Below, piece after piece: positions 27,101-36,049 of a DNA stretch of 64,000 nucleotides. The notes under the pieces were generated by a model that made no database searches, was not told the DNA's origin, and saw only the letters and a program-made list of their open reading frames with translations. The stretch comes from Chiridota heheva. Lineage: Eukaryota; Echinodermata; Holothuroidea; Apodida; Chiridotidae. The DNA lies in assembly GCA_020152595.1 (NCBI GenBank), contig JAIGNY010002073.1:124001-188000 (forward strand), read 5' to 3'. Each line of letters begins with the position of its first letter. Positions within the stretch are counted from its first letter, which is position 1. Made by a program: the position numbers and the translations under genes.

Positions 27101-28406
27101 AGAACTGATGATTGGTTTTGGATTAAATTTGGTGTGTGGTTTTGTTACTGCTTATGGAAGAAGTGACTAAAATATGAGACATTGGAACTGGGGAAGAGTT
27201 TTAATGGAGGGGTGGGGATATGCTGTCTGTCATCAAGATATCTCATTTGATTTAGATTAAATATGATGTATGGATTTGTTACTGCTTAAGGAAGAAATGG
27301 AGGGGGGGCAGAGAGTGAAATTGGAAGAGGTGGGGATATTTTAGGGCAAGATTTATCAAGGCTTATTTGATAGTTCCTAATGGAATGTGCTGAAGAATGA
27401 GCTCATGCCATGAAAGAACAGCCATGCAATCAATTTTCTGGACTCAAAGAAAATGAAGTGAAGTGGTGTGTGTTATCAAAGAAATTAAAACAATTGGCTA
27501 TTGCCATGAATGGAATGTGAACCTACCCTGCATAGAGCTCAAACAATGAACACTTTGCCTGAATTAAACTGAAAACAATGATGACAAGTGATGATCCTCA
27601 AGTGTTTAGAATGTAAATGGCAATACAAATCAACAGTGAGAAAGTGATTGTTTGGGGTCATAAGTTAGTTGGTCAAGAGTTTCTGAGGTTGTATTCTGCT
27701 GGGGAACGAACAGGGGCAGAGCTCTCCAGAGTGCTAAAATTCTAGTTACATTTATATTATTTCTGTCACAATTTTTTATGTGAAGATTTTTAACACCTTT
27801 ATTCAGAAATGTGGAAAGTTTAGATTTTCCAAGTTATGTATGTTGATATCAAGTCTGTAACTTCTTATCTTTGTCTTCATTTGTAGCTCTAGATCCCTTT
27901 ATGTATATCAGTCAGAAAAAAAATAACCATTTTATATCTAGATTTCATTGTTTGATTTTTACCTATAGGTTTCAGGACAGTTTGAACTATTAAACTACAG
28001 TGAGCATGGGATCACCGTTGATGACATCCTGTACTGTTGTGAACTCTCATTCAAAAAGAATCCTGCTCCTTCCAAATGCTCTGCTCTAGTTAGGTCAGTT
28101 CGCAGGTTTGCAAACAAAGGAAAGAAAAACATTGAAACAACAGTAGATAGCAAACTCATCATTAATGAAGTAAAAAACTCGGATTCCAAGACTTACAAGA
28201 TACCCTGTGGCTGTCAGGGGCAAAGCTTAAATTCCATCTCAGGTGACAAAACAGGGTGGGAAGGTACAGCTCTGTTACATCATGGGAGCTGCATAAAGAT
28301 AGGCTGCATTCAGTTTGTGTTTAGTATTACAGAGTGTGCAACAAAACAACCAATTTTCTCAAGTAAAACAGGAGTTTCATTGGCCTTTGTAAAGCCAGAC
28401 TCGTGA
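8942..28406 (+). CDS. PHF12: PHD finger protein 12 (Pf1), 5'-partial, 12 exons
   Basis: Seen: exons at 8942-9164, 10034-10145, 10892-11024, 11509-11673, 14874-15032, 16397-17105, 18304-18423, 21518-21597, 22072-22110 (weak), 22192-22368, 25909-25991 and 27969-28406, with GT-AG junctions and compatible phases. Together they encode about 810 residues. The order of conserved blocks matches PHF12: an acidic stretch, PHD finger 2 ([10 protein letters not shown] to GRWMCPNH), the [10 protein letters not shown] block, a WLRSVVSLQ helix, [17 protein letters not shown], and a C-terminal FHA-like region ([43 protein letters not shown]). Known: PHF12 is a nuclear corepressor scaffold that bridges the Sin3-HDAC complex and MRG15. 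The human protein is about 1000 residues, so the first PHD finger and its exons lie outside the window or are lost. Odd: two 1-nt frameshifts (near 8985 and 22286), both at homopolymers. Identity is confident; exon 9 is uncertain. Confidence 0.93.
10034..10145 (+). CDS. PHF12: PHF12 exon, start of PHD finger 2
   Basis: Acceptor ttttgtag precedes it and donor gtaagt follows. It encodes a basic [15 protein letters not shown] stretch, then [14 protein letters not shown], which supplies the first two zinc-binding cysteines of PHD2. The last codon is split and is completed by the next exon. Confidence 0.92.
10892..11024 (+). CDS. PHF12: PHF12 exon, body of PHD finger 2
   Basis: It encodes [18 protein letters not shown], then RDCLDPPL and [17 protein letters not shown], the HRDC pair and the final CPNH are the remaining zinc ligands; they align one to one with human PHF12 PHD2. 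The acceptor has a good pyrimidine tract and the donor is gtaagg. Confidence 0.94.
11509..11673 (+). CDS. PHF12: PHF12 exon, post-PHD2 block
   Basis: Fifty-five codons in phase 0 at both ends. It encodes [20 protein letters not shown] and [15 protein letters not shown], matching the human segment with QHVVKVDFLNRIHKK. A basic tail (KPARRKSS) follows. Confidence 0.92.
12480..13955 (+). mobile_element. I-like LINE fragment: 5' region and ORF1 with zinc knuckles
   Basis: Lies in PHF12 intron 4. It resembles the 3.3 kb element's 5' region and carries an ORF1 relic in several frames. Seen in order: [20 protein letters not shown]; a segment with ELASQ-type homology read near 13380; then CCHC knuckles [15 protein letters not shown] (from 13619) and [14 protein letters not shown] followed by [15 protein letters not shown]. 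Gag-like CCHC knuckles in ORF1 are typical of I/Jockey superclade LINEs. It stops around 13955, before any ORF2. No intact ORF. Confidence 0.8.
13956..14873. other. PHF12 intron 4 remainder
   Basis: A+T-rich. No exon, RNA gene or recognisable element; short ORFs only. Confidence 0.5.
14874..15032 (+). CDS. PHF12: PHF12 exon
   Basis: The start, [20 protein letters not shown], matches the human [20 protein letters not shown] block. A Ser/Glu-rich segment ending EEEKEQ follows. Donor gtattg. LINE ORF1 fragments sit in the introns on both sides. Confidence 0.88.
15147..15540 (+). mobile_element. I-like LINE ORF1 fragment
   Basis: Lies in PHF12 intron 5, 115 bp after the donor. It reads [11 protein letters not shown], then [40 protein letters not shown] and [20 protein letters not shown]. 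This is the same ORF1 as at 12.8-13.5 kb, and better preserved here. Two frames are used, so it is broken. It ends abruptly at the 24-bp minisatellite. Confidence 0.8.
15590..15845. repeat. 24-bp minisatellite (GGGATGCCATGTGGGACATG)
   Basis: About ten imperfect copies of a 24-bp unit based on GATGCCATGTGGGACATGGG. All His/Met/Gly-rich ORFs on both strands here are products of the repeat. Confidence 0.92.
15864..16008. repeat. 77-bp tandem duplication
   Basis: Two near-identical copies start with GGGTCATATGATATGGG at 15864 and 15941. They share GGGCATGCGAACCATGACGG. Lies in PHF12 intron 5. Confidence 0.92.
16397..17105 (+). CDS. PHF12: PHF12 large middle exon
   Basis: A 709-nt open exon. It starts [20 protein letters not shown], matching human EWLCSVVALQCSILKHLS, a helix conserved in the family. 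The rest is a low-complexity Lys/Ser/Asn-rich linker with no recognisable domain and poor conservation. Donor gtatgt, phase 1. Confidence 0.9.
17210..17715 (-). mobile_element. Dispersed retroelement with LINE-like 3' tail (SINE or LINE end)
   Basis: Read on the - strand it ends AAAGCGCTTTTGAATG, then TTAGCGCTATATAAATTTAT and an ATTATT tail. The same terminal theme (AAGYGCTTT...GCGCTATATAAATA plus trinucleotides) ends the CR1/L2 LINE at 39.74-39.83 kb. It also contains AAAGGCCCTTTCGCC-like sequence on + at 17493. No ORF. The 5' border is approximate. Confidence 0.55.
18304..18423 (+). CDS. PHF12: PHF12 exon
   Basis: Forty codons including [16 protein letters not shown], corresponding to the human MVDLTNSLRAFMDVNGE segment. 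Acceptor aaacag, donor gtaaaa, phase 1 at both ends. It joins in frame to the LDEKLIRVL exon. Confidence 0.85.
18970..20826 (+). mobile_element. CR1/L2-like LINE 3' fragment, split by a hAT element
   Basis: Lies in PHF12 intron 7. RT-end peptides: [20 protein letters not shown], then [20 protein letters not shown] up to 19184. After the insertion come [39 protein letters not shown] and [19 protein letters not shown]. This is the standard C-terminal RT region of CR1/L2 elements. The 3' end is TGCTATATAAATGT with an ATTATTATC tail. Frameshifts and stops make it inactive. Confidence 0.85.
19185..20228. mobile_element. hAT-type non-autonomous element (TAGAGCTGTGAMCG family)
   Basis: The left end is TAGAGCTGTGACCGTTTAGC and the right end is GTTCACAGCTCTA. 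Perfect 8-bp target duplications CTGGGAAT occur at 19177-19184 and 20229-20236. Both subterminal regions carry GTGTACACGATACACGCTCG. Removing the element rejoins the host CR1/L2 reading. No transposase ORF. Confidence 0.93.
21518..21597 (+). CDS. PHF12: PHF12 exon, LDEKLI helix
   Basis: It encodes [20 protein letters not shown] followed by LLPPE, a clear match to human [21 protein letters not shown]. Acceptor ttttacag, donor gtaaga, ends in phase 0. Confidence 0.92.
22072..22110 (+). CDS. PHF12: Possible 39-nt PHF12 micro-exon
   Basis: The segment after ttctttgtag reads [13 protein letters not shown] in phase 0 and is followed by gtgata. The phase suits both neighbouring exons, so skipping it would also keep the frame. 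There is no clear human counterpart and the following intron would be only 81 nt. Treat as tentative. Confidence 0.4.
22192..22368 (+). CDS. PHF12: PHF12 exon before the FHA-like domain (frameshifted)
   Basis: Acceptor ttcccttcag, donor gtaagc. The first part reads [20 protein letters not shown], and the last part reads [20 protein letters not shown] with FSLGNG one frame off. The last part joins the FHA exon and matches human around VNMCYRTLYIGTG. The switch falls at the run of four T at 22286-22289; one more T would restore the frame. Staying in the first frame gives a stop at 22339-22341. Confidence 0.75.
22500..25600. repeat. Palindromic 30-bp satellite with hairpin modules
   Basis: Tandem units of about 30 bp built from GGGATAAGTACTTATCCC and GGGACCCTCC. 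The core is a self-complementary palindrome. Interspersed are hairpin modules with arms GGGGCGATTCCACGCT and AGCGTGGAATTGCCCC around a CTGTCAGTCACGTTACA loop. These lie at about 22680-22727, 22846-22880, 23115-23165, 23199-23220 plus 24426-24460, 24983-25032, 25066-25115, 25438-25490 and 25525-25590. Lies in PHF12 introns 10 region. ORFs here are artefacts. Confidence 0.9.
23221..24425 (+). mobile_element. hAT-type non-autonomous element (CTTGGGCGATAT family), copy 2
   Basis: The terminal inverted repeats TAGGCTTGGGCGATATT and ATATCGCCCAAGCCTA are intact. The 8-bp target duplication CTGTCAGT is perfect at 23213-23220 and 24426-24433. Length 1205 bp, with subterminal clusters of ATATCGATAT. 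It is inserted in the loop of a hairpin module of the surrounding satellite. It encodes no transposase and must rely on one in trans. Confidence 0.95.
25909..25991 (+). CDS. PHF12: PHF12 exon, FHA-like domain part 1
   Basis: It encodes [20 protein letters not shown] and AHIFYDE, matching human [25 protein letters not shown]. Acceptor ctccatag, donor gtaaga, ends in phase 0. Confidence 0.94.
26930..27310. repeat. 146-bp tandem repeat, about 2.6 copies
   Basis: The phrase CATTAAGTTATCTCAAGAAC and variants recur near 26940, 27087 and 27231, each followed by CTGATGG, GGATTTGGAT-like and GCTTAAGGAAGAAGTGA motifs. Lies in PHF12 intron 11. Copies are clearly diverged. Confidence 0.85.
27969..28406 (+). 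CDS. PHF12: PHF12 terminal exon, FHA-like domain part 2 and stop
   Basis: It starts [20 protein letters not shown] and runs through [40 protein letters not shown] and [13 protein letters not shown] to VKPDS and TGA at 28404-28406. Every block aligns with the human C-terminus, which is slightly longer. The 3' UTR runs into a DIRS element 27 bp beyond the stop. Confidence 0.95.
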   Translation, partial: VSGQFELLNYSEHGITVDDILYCCELSFKKNPAPSKCSALVRSVRRFANKGKKNIETTVDSKLIINEVKNSDSKTYKIPCGCQGQSLNSISGDKTGWEGTALLHHGSCIKIGCIQFVFSITECATKQPIFSSKTGVSLAFVKPDS

Positions 28407-28433
28407 TATTAATTGGGTACCATTAACATATTC

Positions 28434-28583
28434 ATTTACTTCAAGTTATACCTTACCTTCCATGCTATAAATATGCAATCTGGTCCATGACCTGATTCTA
28501 ACGCACTTCTAACTGACCTTAAAAACATAATTACCAGCCCAGCCCTGATCGCCACAATACCTCCAAATACCTCTCACTTCTTT
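28434..28583 (+). repeat. DIRS left inverted terminal repeat
   Basis: Its reverse complement matches 32182-32310, for example CAGGGCTGGGCTGGTAA and ACCAGATTGCATATTTA. The two diverge beyond about 28583. Confidence 0.88.
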
Positions 28584-29633
28584 TGAGCGTGTTGTTTTCA
28601 CAACATCGCTTGAAGTGGTTAAAAAAATCACCTTTTTAACAATTTTTTCTTTACATCTCCTACCACGTAGGTTTTTATGCTGTTTCGCCTTTTCTGCTTG
28701 CCTTTTCAAGTCATCTGAAGTAAGACAAAGTAGCCATGGGACCGGAAATTCTTCGGTCCGACTCACAGGACTTTCCCAGTAAGCCTACACTTAAGTTCAG
28801 AGTTTTTTACTTCCATCGATACAAAACGGGTGACTAGATCGAGAGAGTCTCACTCTCGCGGCGGATGTTTTAGTCCCTAGAGCACCTGGTGTGTCTGTTT
28901 AGAGGACCCCTTTCCCTTGGGTTTGAGTATTTTTCACCCTAGGCCCTGCCTTACCACGAGGATAGCCTAGCGTCATACTATGCTTTGTATTAACATGTTA
29001 GATTGTCTTCAATACAGGTTCTCAATGCATTAGGCCAACTTCTCGTTTTAATGTTGGGGCATGCGCATGAGGTCATTCAGCTCCAAGGAGCTACAGTTAT
29101 TACAAGAGCCTAAATAATCTTTTATGTTACTAATACATTTCGTGAGTTTATATTTCTTGCATATAATTAAAACAAAAGTTTTTAATTGATGAGCTTGATT
29201 TATGGGGCGCTGGAGAGATCCTGAGGGGGTCTCCCTGGCATCCTATTTTCAGGAGAATTCACCTTTTCTTGTGTCCTCCACAGACAACAAGTTCACAGTG
29301 GTCTGTGTTTTTCACTCTACCCCTGCAAATGTAAAGTTTTTATGTTTCATGCTTTTTTTCAGGTTCTAACAATTTCTCAGAAGTTTATCTGTTTATTTTT
29401 ATGGTGTACTAAATTACTGTGGCTTGCCTCACACTATGTTTGGCATCTTCTGCAGTTCCATCGCGCCCACGTAAGGGTCGTAAGTACATCCCCTGTATTA
29501 TGGGGAGTTTTTGGTGTAAGTATATATATATATATATTTATTTTTTTCTTATGCCAAGAGGCGATATAAATCATTATGGTCTCTCAGATTGTTCTACTTA
29601 CGCCACGGCGGAGGTCTGAGGCAGTAATCTACT

Positions 29634-30290
29634 TTGTTAACTTATACTGACTTATTCCCCGAAGGACCCCTGCTCGACGCTACTGAGTCAGCAGGACCGC
29701 GGGCGAGGGAGGCGAGGCCACCCACACACAGCAGGGCGCCTGACGACGGGCCCCCACGACTAAGTAGGTGTACGCTCACGTGTACACCTTTTGCGCCAGA
29801 CGCTGTGGCAGAGCCTAGCACATCCCAGACTGTCGTCCTCCCGGTACTCTCCTCTCCTGAGCGAGGCAGGACCCGGACGAGGGACAGAAAACTGGATAGT
29901 ACACACAAGAGAAGACGGAGTCGACTGTACTAGTCTTCCACACTCTCTTCTTCGCCCTTCCCTGAACCCTGCAGCCTCCCGCACCTCCCAGCTGCCACTG
30001 CAGAGGCGTGGCATCCCCTCGACCTTGAGGATGCCCTTGACATCTATCCCTCTGGAGAAGATGTCGACCATATAGATGATCTGGACCCTCTTGAGGAGAT
30101 TTCGGACTCTCCCCGGTACGGGGGTTGCCTCCTGCCACCCTGGCGCAAGTTGTCCCCAGCAACGCCCGGCTGTTGCAGGACGCACTGGATAGGACCCCCG
30201 TACCATACCGGACAAGATCCTTTTCCCGCCACCCCTCCGGCGGACCCCCTTTTACAGGGGGAGCAGGTCCCCTAGCTCCTTGATTTCCTA
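29634..30290 (+). pseudogene. Gag-like region of the DIRS element, degenerate
   Basis: GC-rich relative to its surroundings. One frame (29634-29933) is rich in Pro, Arg and Ser and ends with a basic THKRRRSRLY. A later frame encodes an acidic stretch, DIYPSGEDVDHIDDLDPLEE. No intact long ORF and no domain I can name with certainty; position and composition suit a DIRS gag. Confidence 0.5.
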
Positions 30291-30830
30291 GCACGGAAAA
30301 TTAAGCTGGATGTAGTAGAAGCACCTCTCGTAGAGACTGGTGCACAGTCTCAGCACAGACAACTCACTACTGTCCAAAGGAAAAGTTAAGCCAGCGGCTA
30401 ATCAATTCCGCATTGATGCCTCCCTTGTGAACCAGGGTACAGCATAGGGCGAGGACCCCTGCCATGGACTGGACGGCCTACAACAAAGAGGTTGACCAGG
30501 CCACGCGCGTCCAGCCAACTGCCTACCAGACGTTCATAGGCACCCCCTTGATCCCTAAACGAGTTTGGCAACTCCTCTGCCAGCCGCACCCCCTTGATCC
30601 CTGAAGGAGTATGGCAACTCCTCTGCCAGCCCGCAAGCGGCACCCCAGCGGTGTCCAGCTCTGCGGCTAGGACCAAGAAGTTTCTTAATCCTGCGGTCCA
30701 GCGGAGGGAAGAGTCCCTCCCTAGTAGACACTAGCATGGGCGCCATTTGAGCCGCTGTCTGAATGTCTGCTTAAAGAACTGACGATCAAAACGGTTTTTC
30801 TACTCTCCGCGGCCTCTGCCAGACACAGAG

Positions 30831-31325
30831 GTGCCATTCACATGCTTTCGCTCAAAGAAGGTTATATTCGCTTCGAATCTGGGGCCGTTCGGCTCTTGCC
30901 TGACCCATCTTTCTTGGCCAAAAATCAAACTAGAGTTTCTACCGGAACCGATATTCCTTCCGTCACTCTCCACGTTTTCTGACACATCAGAGGATAGGGC
31001 CTGGTGCCCCGTTCGATGTCTCAAACACTATAATAAACGTACACAATCCTTACGGAACGACGTAAGAATGACGTAATCACCTTTGTTCAGGCAATTACCT
31101 ACAATAAATCCACGTTGTTCGCGGAACAATCGATTAAGGCACATCAAGTGCGAGGCATAGCTATATTAATTGCGCTATTTGATGGGGTTCCCCAGCGAGA
31201 TTCTTTGTGTTGCAGTATGGAAAACACTGGCCAGGTTTGTCTTCGCATATCTGAAGGATATACCAGACTACCAAGGCGGAGTTGCAAGGGCCATTCTTTC
31301 GAGAAGGGGACTGTCCTTTTCTTGA
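30831..31325 (+). pseudogene. Tyrosine recombinase C-terminal half of the DIRS element, broken
   Basis: Three frame segments. WCPVRCLKHYNKRTQSLRND ends near 31070. AITYNKSTLFAEQSIKAHQV then RGIAILIALFDGVPQ holds the H-x-x-R pair (His codon at 31142). AVWKTLARFVFAYLKDIPDY ends the domain with WKT and a candidate catalytic Tyr codon at 31248, stop at 31323-31325. The two core blocks are one base out of frame. The first catalytic Arg region is not clearly seen. Confidence 0.8.
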
Positions 31326-32028
31326 GGTGAATATTCTTGTTTTTCTTATTGACGTTATCTCTTTTCAGTTACGGTTCTTCCGTTATTTCGTTAACTACTT
31401 AGTCGTTTACTAATGAATTTCAGCTGCTGTTTTGGTACGTTTAATTCGTTTATTTACTAAAGAATTTGTTTTGCCACTGTTCAGGCATTTTTTATTGCGT
31501 TTACCTTTACTAAAGAAGCTTTGCCTCTGTTTAGGCAATTGTTCTTTGTTTTACTAACGAAATTTTGCTGGACTTGAACACTTTCTATTTTGTTTATTTT
31601 TTAATAATGAAATTCTGCTGCTGTTCTGGCAGTTTCTGTTTAGTTTAACTGTACGGACGGTTTTGTTTTCGTCATGTTTTACTAATCCACCCCGGTCCTC
31701 TGACAAACCTTGTAAGTTTTCGCCATGGCGTATTGGGCGTTGTTTACAGTTTGACTTCACTAACAGATTCTGTTTACATGCGTTTCTGGGTGACTAACCT
31801 ATGTTCTGTCAACGTCGTACCTCGGTTATTACTAACAGGTTGCTTCCTGTTTATTTGTGATGACTAGGAGTGGTTTACTATTTTATAGTAATCCCTACCT
31901 GAGAGGTTTTGTCGTCCTTAAGAGGATAAGGAATCTAGTCCTTTAAGTAGAATAAAAACTAGTGCGAGTATTAGGACCAGCTATTAGAAAATTGGGCTTT
32001 GACCTAAATTCCCTTCCAATTCTCAGTT

Positions 32029-32136
32029 GCAATCTGATTGTATATTTATAGCATGGAAGAAAAGGTATAACTTGAAGTAAATTTACCCCACTAAGCGTAG
32101 TAGGGATATTTACGAGAGTTATACTTACATTCCATG
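32029..32136 (+). repeat. DIRS internal complementary region
   Basis: Its first half is the complement of the left end (GGTATAACTTGAAGTAAAT). Its second half is the complement of the right end (ATATTTACGAGAGTTATACT). The junction between them is about 32090. This is the circle-junction template expected in a DIRS element. Confidence 0.87.
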
Positions 32137-32181
32137 TGTCCCGGCCCACCTCCCCTCTCATTCAGACCTAGGTGGAATGTT

Positions 32182-32350
32182 AAGTGAGGGATATTAGAGG
32201 TATTGTGGAGGTCAGGGCTGGGCTGGTAAGTGTTTTTAAGGTCTGTTAAAAGTGCATTAGAATGAGGTCATGCACCAGATTGCATATTTAGAGCATGGAA
32301 GGTAAGTATAACTCTCGTAAATATCTCGCTATGCTTAGCGAGGTAAATTT
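32182..32350 (-). repeat. DIRS right inverted terminal repeat with terminal extension
   Basis: Matches the complement of the left repeat up to GGTAAGTATAACT near 32325, then continues with an extension absent from the left end. The extension holds a hairpin with arms CTCGCTA and TAGCGAG. Confidence 0.85.
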
Positions 32351-35300
32351 AGTGGTACATGCTGAGAAAGTTTGAAGAGGTATGTCTCAGACCACTGCCG
32401 CACAAGCAAGGACATTTTAGATTTTATCAATTCTCAATTAATAAATCCGACAAGTTGGTCTGTTTACTTTAGCACCAAATAGATTTTTTGCAGCCAGAAT
32501 AAGATTTGTTTTAACATGAATTTTGGTAAGGAAGGAGATTGAAGTCATGATATCAAACATGTTGGGTCTTGTAAGTATTAGAGGTCACTGAGGCTGTGAA
32601 GGTAAAAAGTTCAAAGCTTTCTGATGCACAATATGTTGGGTGAAATTCTCAGTGATTTTTCATTGCAAAGTGTAATCTGTCTTATATGATCTCAATGATA
32701 ACACATTGCAAACCTATACAAATTGTTTACGTTTTAAGACTTTTCTCATCATAATGTTACAGAGACTACTCGGATACGATGATCCTTTCTTTTTCTGTTG
32801 CCTCTGTGCTAAATGTACATCATATTCATGGAAAATTTTTCTAATGCATCACTCTTATTTCTAAAGAATGATGCGATGAGTCTTGATATCAGTGTGCTTA
32901 TTTGTTTAATTATTTACAGTTTAGTACCTATTTAATTACTCAGAAAATTTGGCTGGTAAACATTTTGTGTGCAAAATGGATATCACAAGGAACCGAAACA
33001 GACTTGATGAGGAACTGTTTAATAGAATAGTAAATGTAATTAAGTAAGTTCATTAAATATTTGTGTGTACCATGAGGCCTATAAAGTATTATCTAGTACT
33101 TAGTTGTACAGGGATCTCTATTGATTGAAGCAGTAAGAGTCGATGATAGGGTTCAAATATCGCTACTGTATTTCATAACTTATTTCAAGGTTTTACATAT
33201 TTAGACATACCTTTGTAGGCTACCCATTTCATATGTTAGAAACAGAAGTTTATTGGACATAAAACAACTTGTATCTAACACAATACAGAGCTTGTGTCTG
33301 GAATTGAACTCTTGATCCTTTTGAATATGAGTATGAATCTCTCACCATTGAGAGATTCATTAGTCACTGTACTTCCCTGATAAGAGAGAAATGTTTTTAA
33401 TTGCTCATAAAGCTTTTCTGTCTTTCATTTTCATGTCCTGTCCAGAAATCTTTCAACTAGGAATTTTCCAAGCCTGGTGCAGGCTGAGAGGTCCAAAATC
33501 AGACTTACCAAGTTTTGGTTTTACTTTGCCAGATCTCACTAGTGAAATGTCATGTCTATAAAGATTGTATGATTGGGTGCTTTTTTGAGCTAGAGAAATC
33601 TGTTTTTCAAAGGGTTGTGTGTGCTTTCCATTTCAAAATATGTGCAGTTTTCAAGAGAAAAAACAACGGGCTCCATTAGTATATATTTATTCTGTCAGAA
33701 AATAAGTTCTTACTAAATTATATCAAGCTGATATATCATCATAGGATTCTATGGATTTATACATGTTTGTTTGCATTTGCAAATGGTTCATAAGGAACAT
33801 ACTTCCCTCGATATTGGTCTGGTCATATTTTATTGAAGCACCAAAATTTCCTCCCACATGCAGGGTTTTATCACATAGTTCTAATACAAATTGAACAAAT
33901 CTGTCACGAATGTACTATTGCTGAGGCAATTTATTTGTTTAAATTTAAATGTTTTTATCATATCTTGACTGTCTTGTACAGAAAACCATATAAAAACTTT
34001 GGAGAGATTTTGTTGAAGCACATTTGGAAGTTGGTTTTACATATTTGAATAAATAAATTTGATGAAACCATGTATGCCTAGGGTGAAGTTTGAAATGGCC
34101 TCACATCTCCCTTGGATGGATTAGAGAAATGACATCACATGGTATCTATTTTCTGAAATTATGCATGTTTGTTGGTAATGCATTTTATGTCACTATATGT
34201 GATTAAGCAATAAATTCTTTGAAAATGTGGAATATGGCACCCAGTAATGAAAGGTTGCAGGCATTGGTGAAATAAAATGTATGCATTATCATTGGGATGT
34301 GTATATCAATCTTAACTATAAAAGCAAGGATTTCTGAGAGTTAATGAAGGTCTCCTTGGGGGGTGTTATTTGCTCATATTTTGAGTATTCTCATTTTGCC
34401 TCATTCTCAACAATTAATCAAGTCTTCCAAATGAGAATGAATTACCTTGCAGCATGACATTGTACCTTTGGTCTACCTGAAATGATCATGAAAAATCATT
34501 GATGCATTTAGAATCGAAACCTAATATTCCATGTTGGTCATATTGCAGAATGGTAAAGATAAAGTCGATCATGGTAATAACGGATGTTTAGTCTTAGACG
34601 TGCACACATTTTTATTGAAGTAAATTATAGTTGATATAAGCCTAAGCTTTTCATACTGTTGAATGAGCTAAAGCACAAGAAGTTCATTTTGGGAATAATA
34701 ATTTTTCAGTTACTGTGGTTGTCATCTTCTTTCTCTCTCACTCTGTGTTTTGCTCTTTCTTGCCTCTCCAGCATTCTGTCTGCAATTCTTATTAGAAAGG
34801 ATTCAATTAAAATGTTACTGAAAGATACCTTGTATGAAGAATATTTAAAGACACCTAGGTGCTTATCCATCATATCATTTGTTTTGAGGACAAAGAGTGT
34901 CAAGGTGCAGTTTTCTGTACCAGAAACGATGTGTTGAGAATCTTTTACAATTTTCTGTCATATTTGTCACAGTGGAACCACAAGAAGGAAAGTTTTGCAG
35001 CAAAAATTTCTACAAAGAGGCAGTTAGTTATGTTGAATTTATTTCAGACGTGCTAGGGTTGTGAAATAGTGGCATATAACATTTCTGCTCTTTTACAGGG
35101 TAGTATTAAGGTTTGAAGTAGCAACAAATGTTTTGTGGGAAAGCTATATGTGGAGAATTGTTGGTACTTCTAGCTGTAAATGTATGGAATATATGAAAGT
35201 AAGTAGTAAGAGATATTTTGGTATAAGGTTGGAAAACTTAAAATTCTAATGTAGATTATAAAAGATGTAAAAACTGGATATTAGTTATTGCAAGTTTGAT

Positions 35301-36049
35301 CAAGTAACGAATTGCACATCAGCTACTTTTAAGGCTATGGGTACGTTTATAGTATGCAGTGTTTGTGTTCTTTCTTGAATTTGCTCACCTTCCGCAGATA
35401 ATGATTTGGCAAATTCCCACCCAGAGATTATTTTTGCAAGTTTCAAAAGTTATGTGCCTGATGTCCTTTAGTCCCAAACTTTCATTTGTGAAAATTGATT
35501 GCATTTGTGGGTCATTTCTGACTGATTTGATTAAACCTTCAGAATTTGCCATTTGAAATAATTATGATTTAAGATTACTCCATAATTCACATTCTCATAT
35601 TATATAATGGGGATGAAAATAACTGTTAAATGCATAAAGATTGATATGTGACTCAGCTGAATGTACATATTGTATAAATATACATATTGTATAAATATAC
35701 ATCAAATTTCTGTATCATATAAAGTAAGATTTCTTTCTTTACACAATAAAGCCTAAAGTAAATGCTTTGTTTTTTGCAATCTGTTTTGATTATTCTTGTT
35801 ATATTATTATAACCTGTTTCTTCATCCACCAATCCCTGGATCTTGAAATTCCTTCAACATGGAAAAATATTGCTCATGCTCTGTCTTGTAAATGGTACCT
35901 ACCCATTCAGGCCAATGAGAACTTCCTGCACCACTTCCTAGTATAACATCGTGCCAAACATAGTTTGGTTTTGCTCGAATAATGATGAGGTGCATATTAT
36001 AAAAAGGATTAACAAGAGGGCTCTGATTAAGTAGTAGTTAATGAAGGAA
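32351..36049. other. Intergenic, no gene seen
   Basis: A+T-rich sequence with only short ORFs that lack splice support or family motifs. An AATAAA at 35745-35750 could serve a long PHF12 3' UTR but nothing ties it to the gene. A short direct repeat, ATTGTATAAATATACAT, occurs near 35668 and 35686. Confidence 0.5.

Larger units (their letters stand above)
28434..32350 (+). mobile_element. DIRS-like tyrosine-recombinase retrotransposon, internally deleted
   Basis: Seen: inverted terminal repeats (28434-28583; 32182-32350), an internal complementary region (32029-32136), a gag-like Pro/Arg-rich then acidic ORF zone (29634-30290) and a tyrosine-recombinase C-terminus (30831-31325). Known: split inverted repeats, an internal complementary region next to the right repeat and a tyrosine recombinase in place of an integrase define DIRS-type elements. 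Inference: reverse transcriptase and RNase H are missing between the gag-like zone and the recombinase, which also has stops and frameshifts. It starts 27 bp after the PHF12 stop, so PHF12 transcripts must read into it or end within it. Confidence 0.88.

Noticed and set aside
34659..35056. Overlapping ORFs of 65-97 codons between the genes
   Set aside because: No family motif, no splice signals in phase and A+T-biased residues; likely chance.
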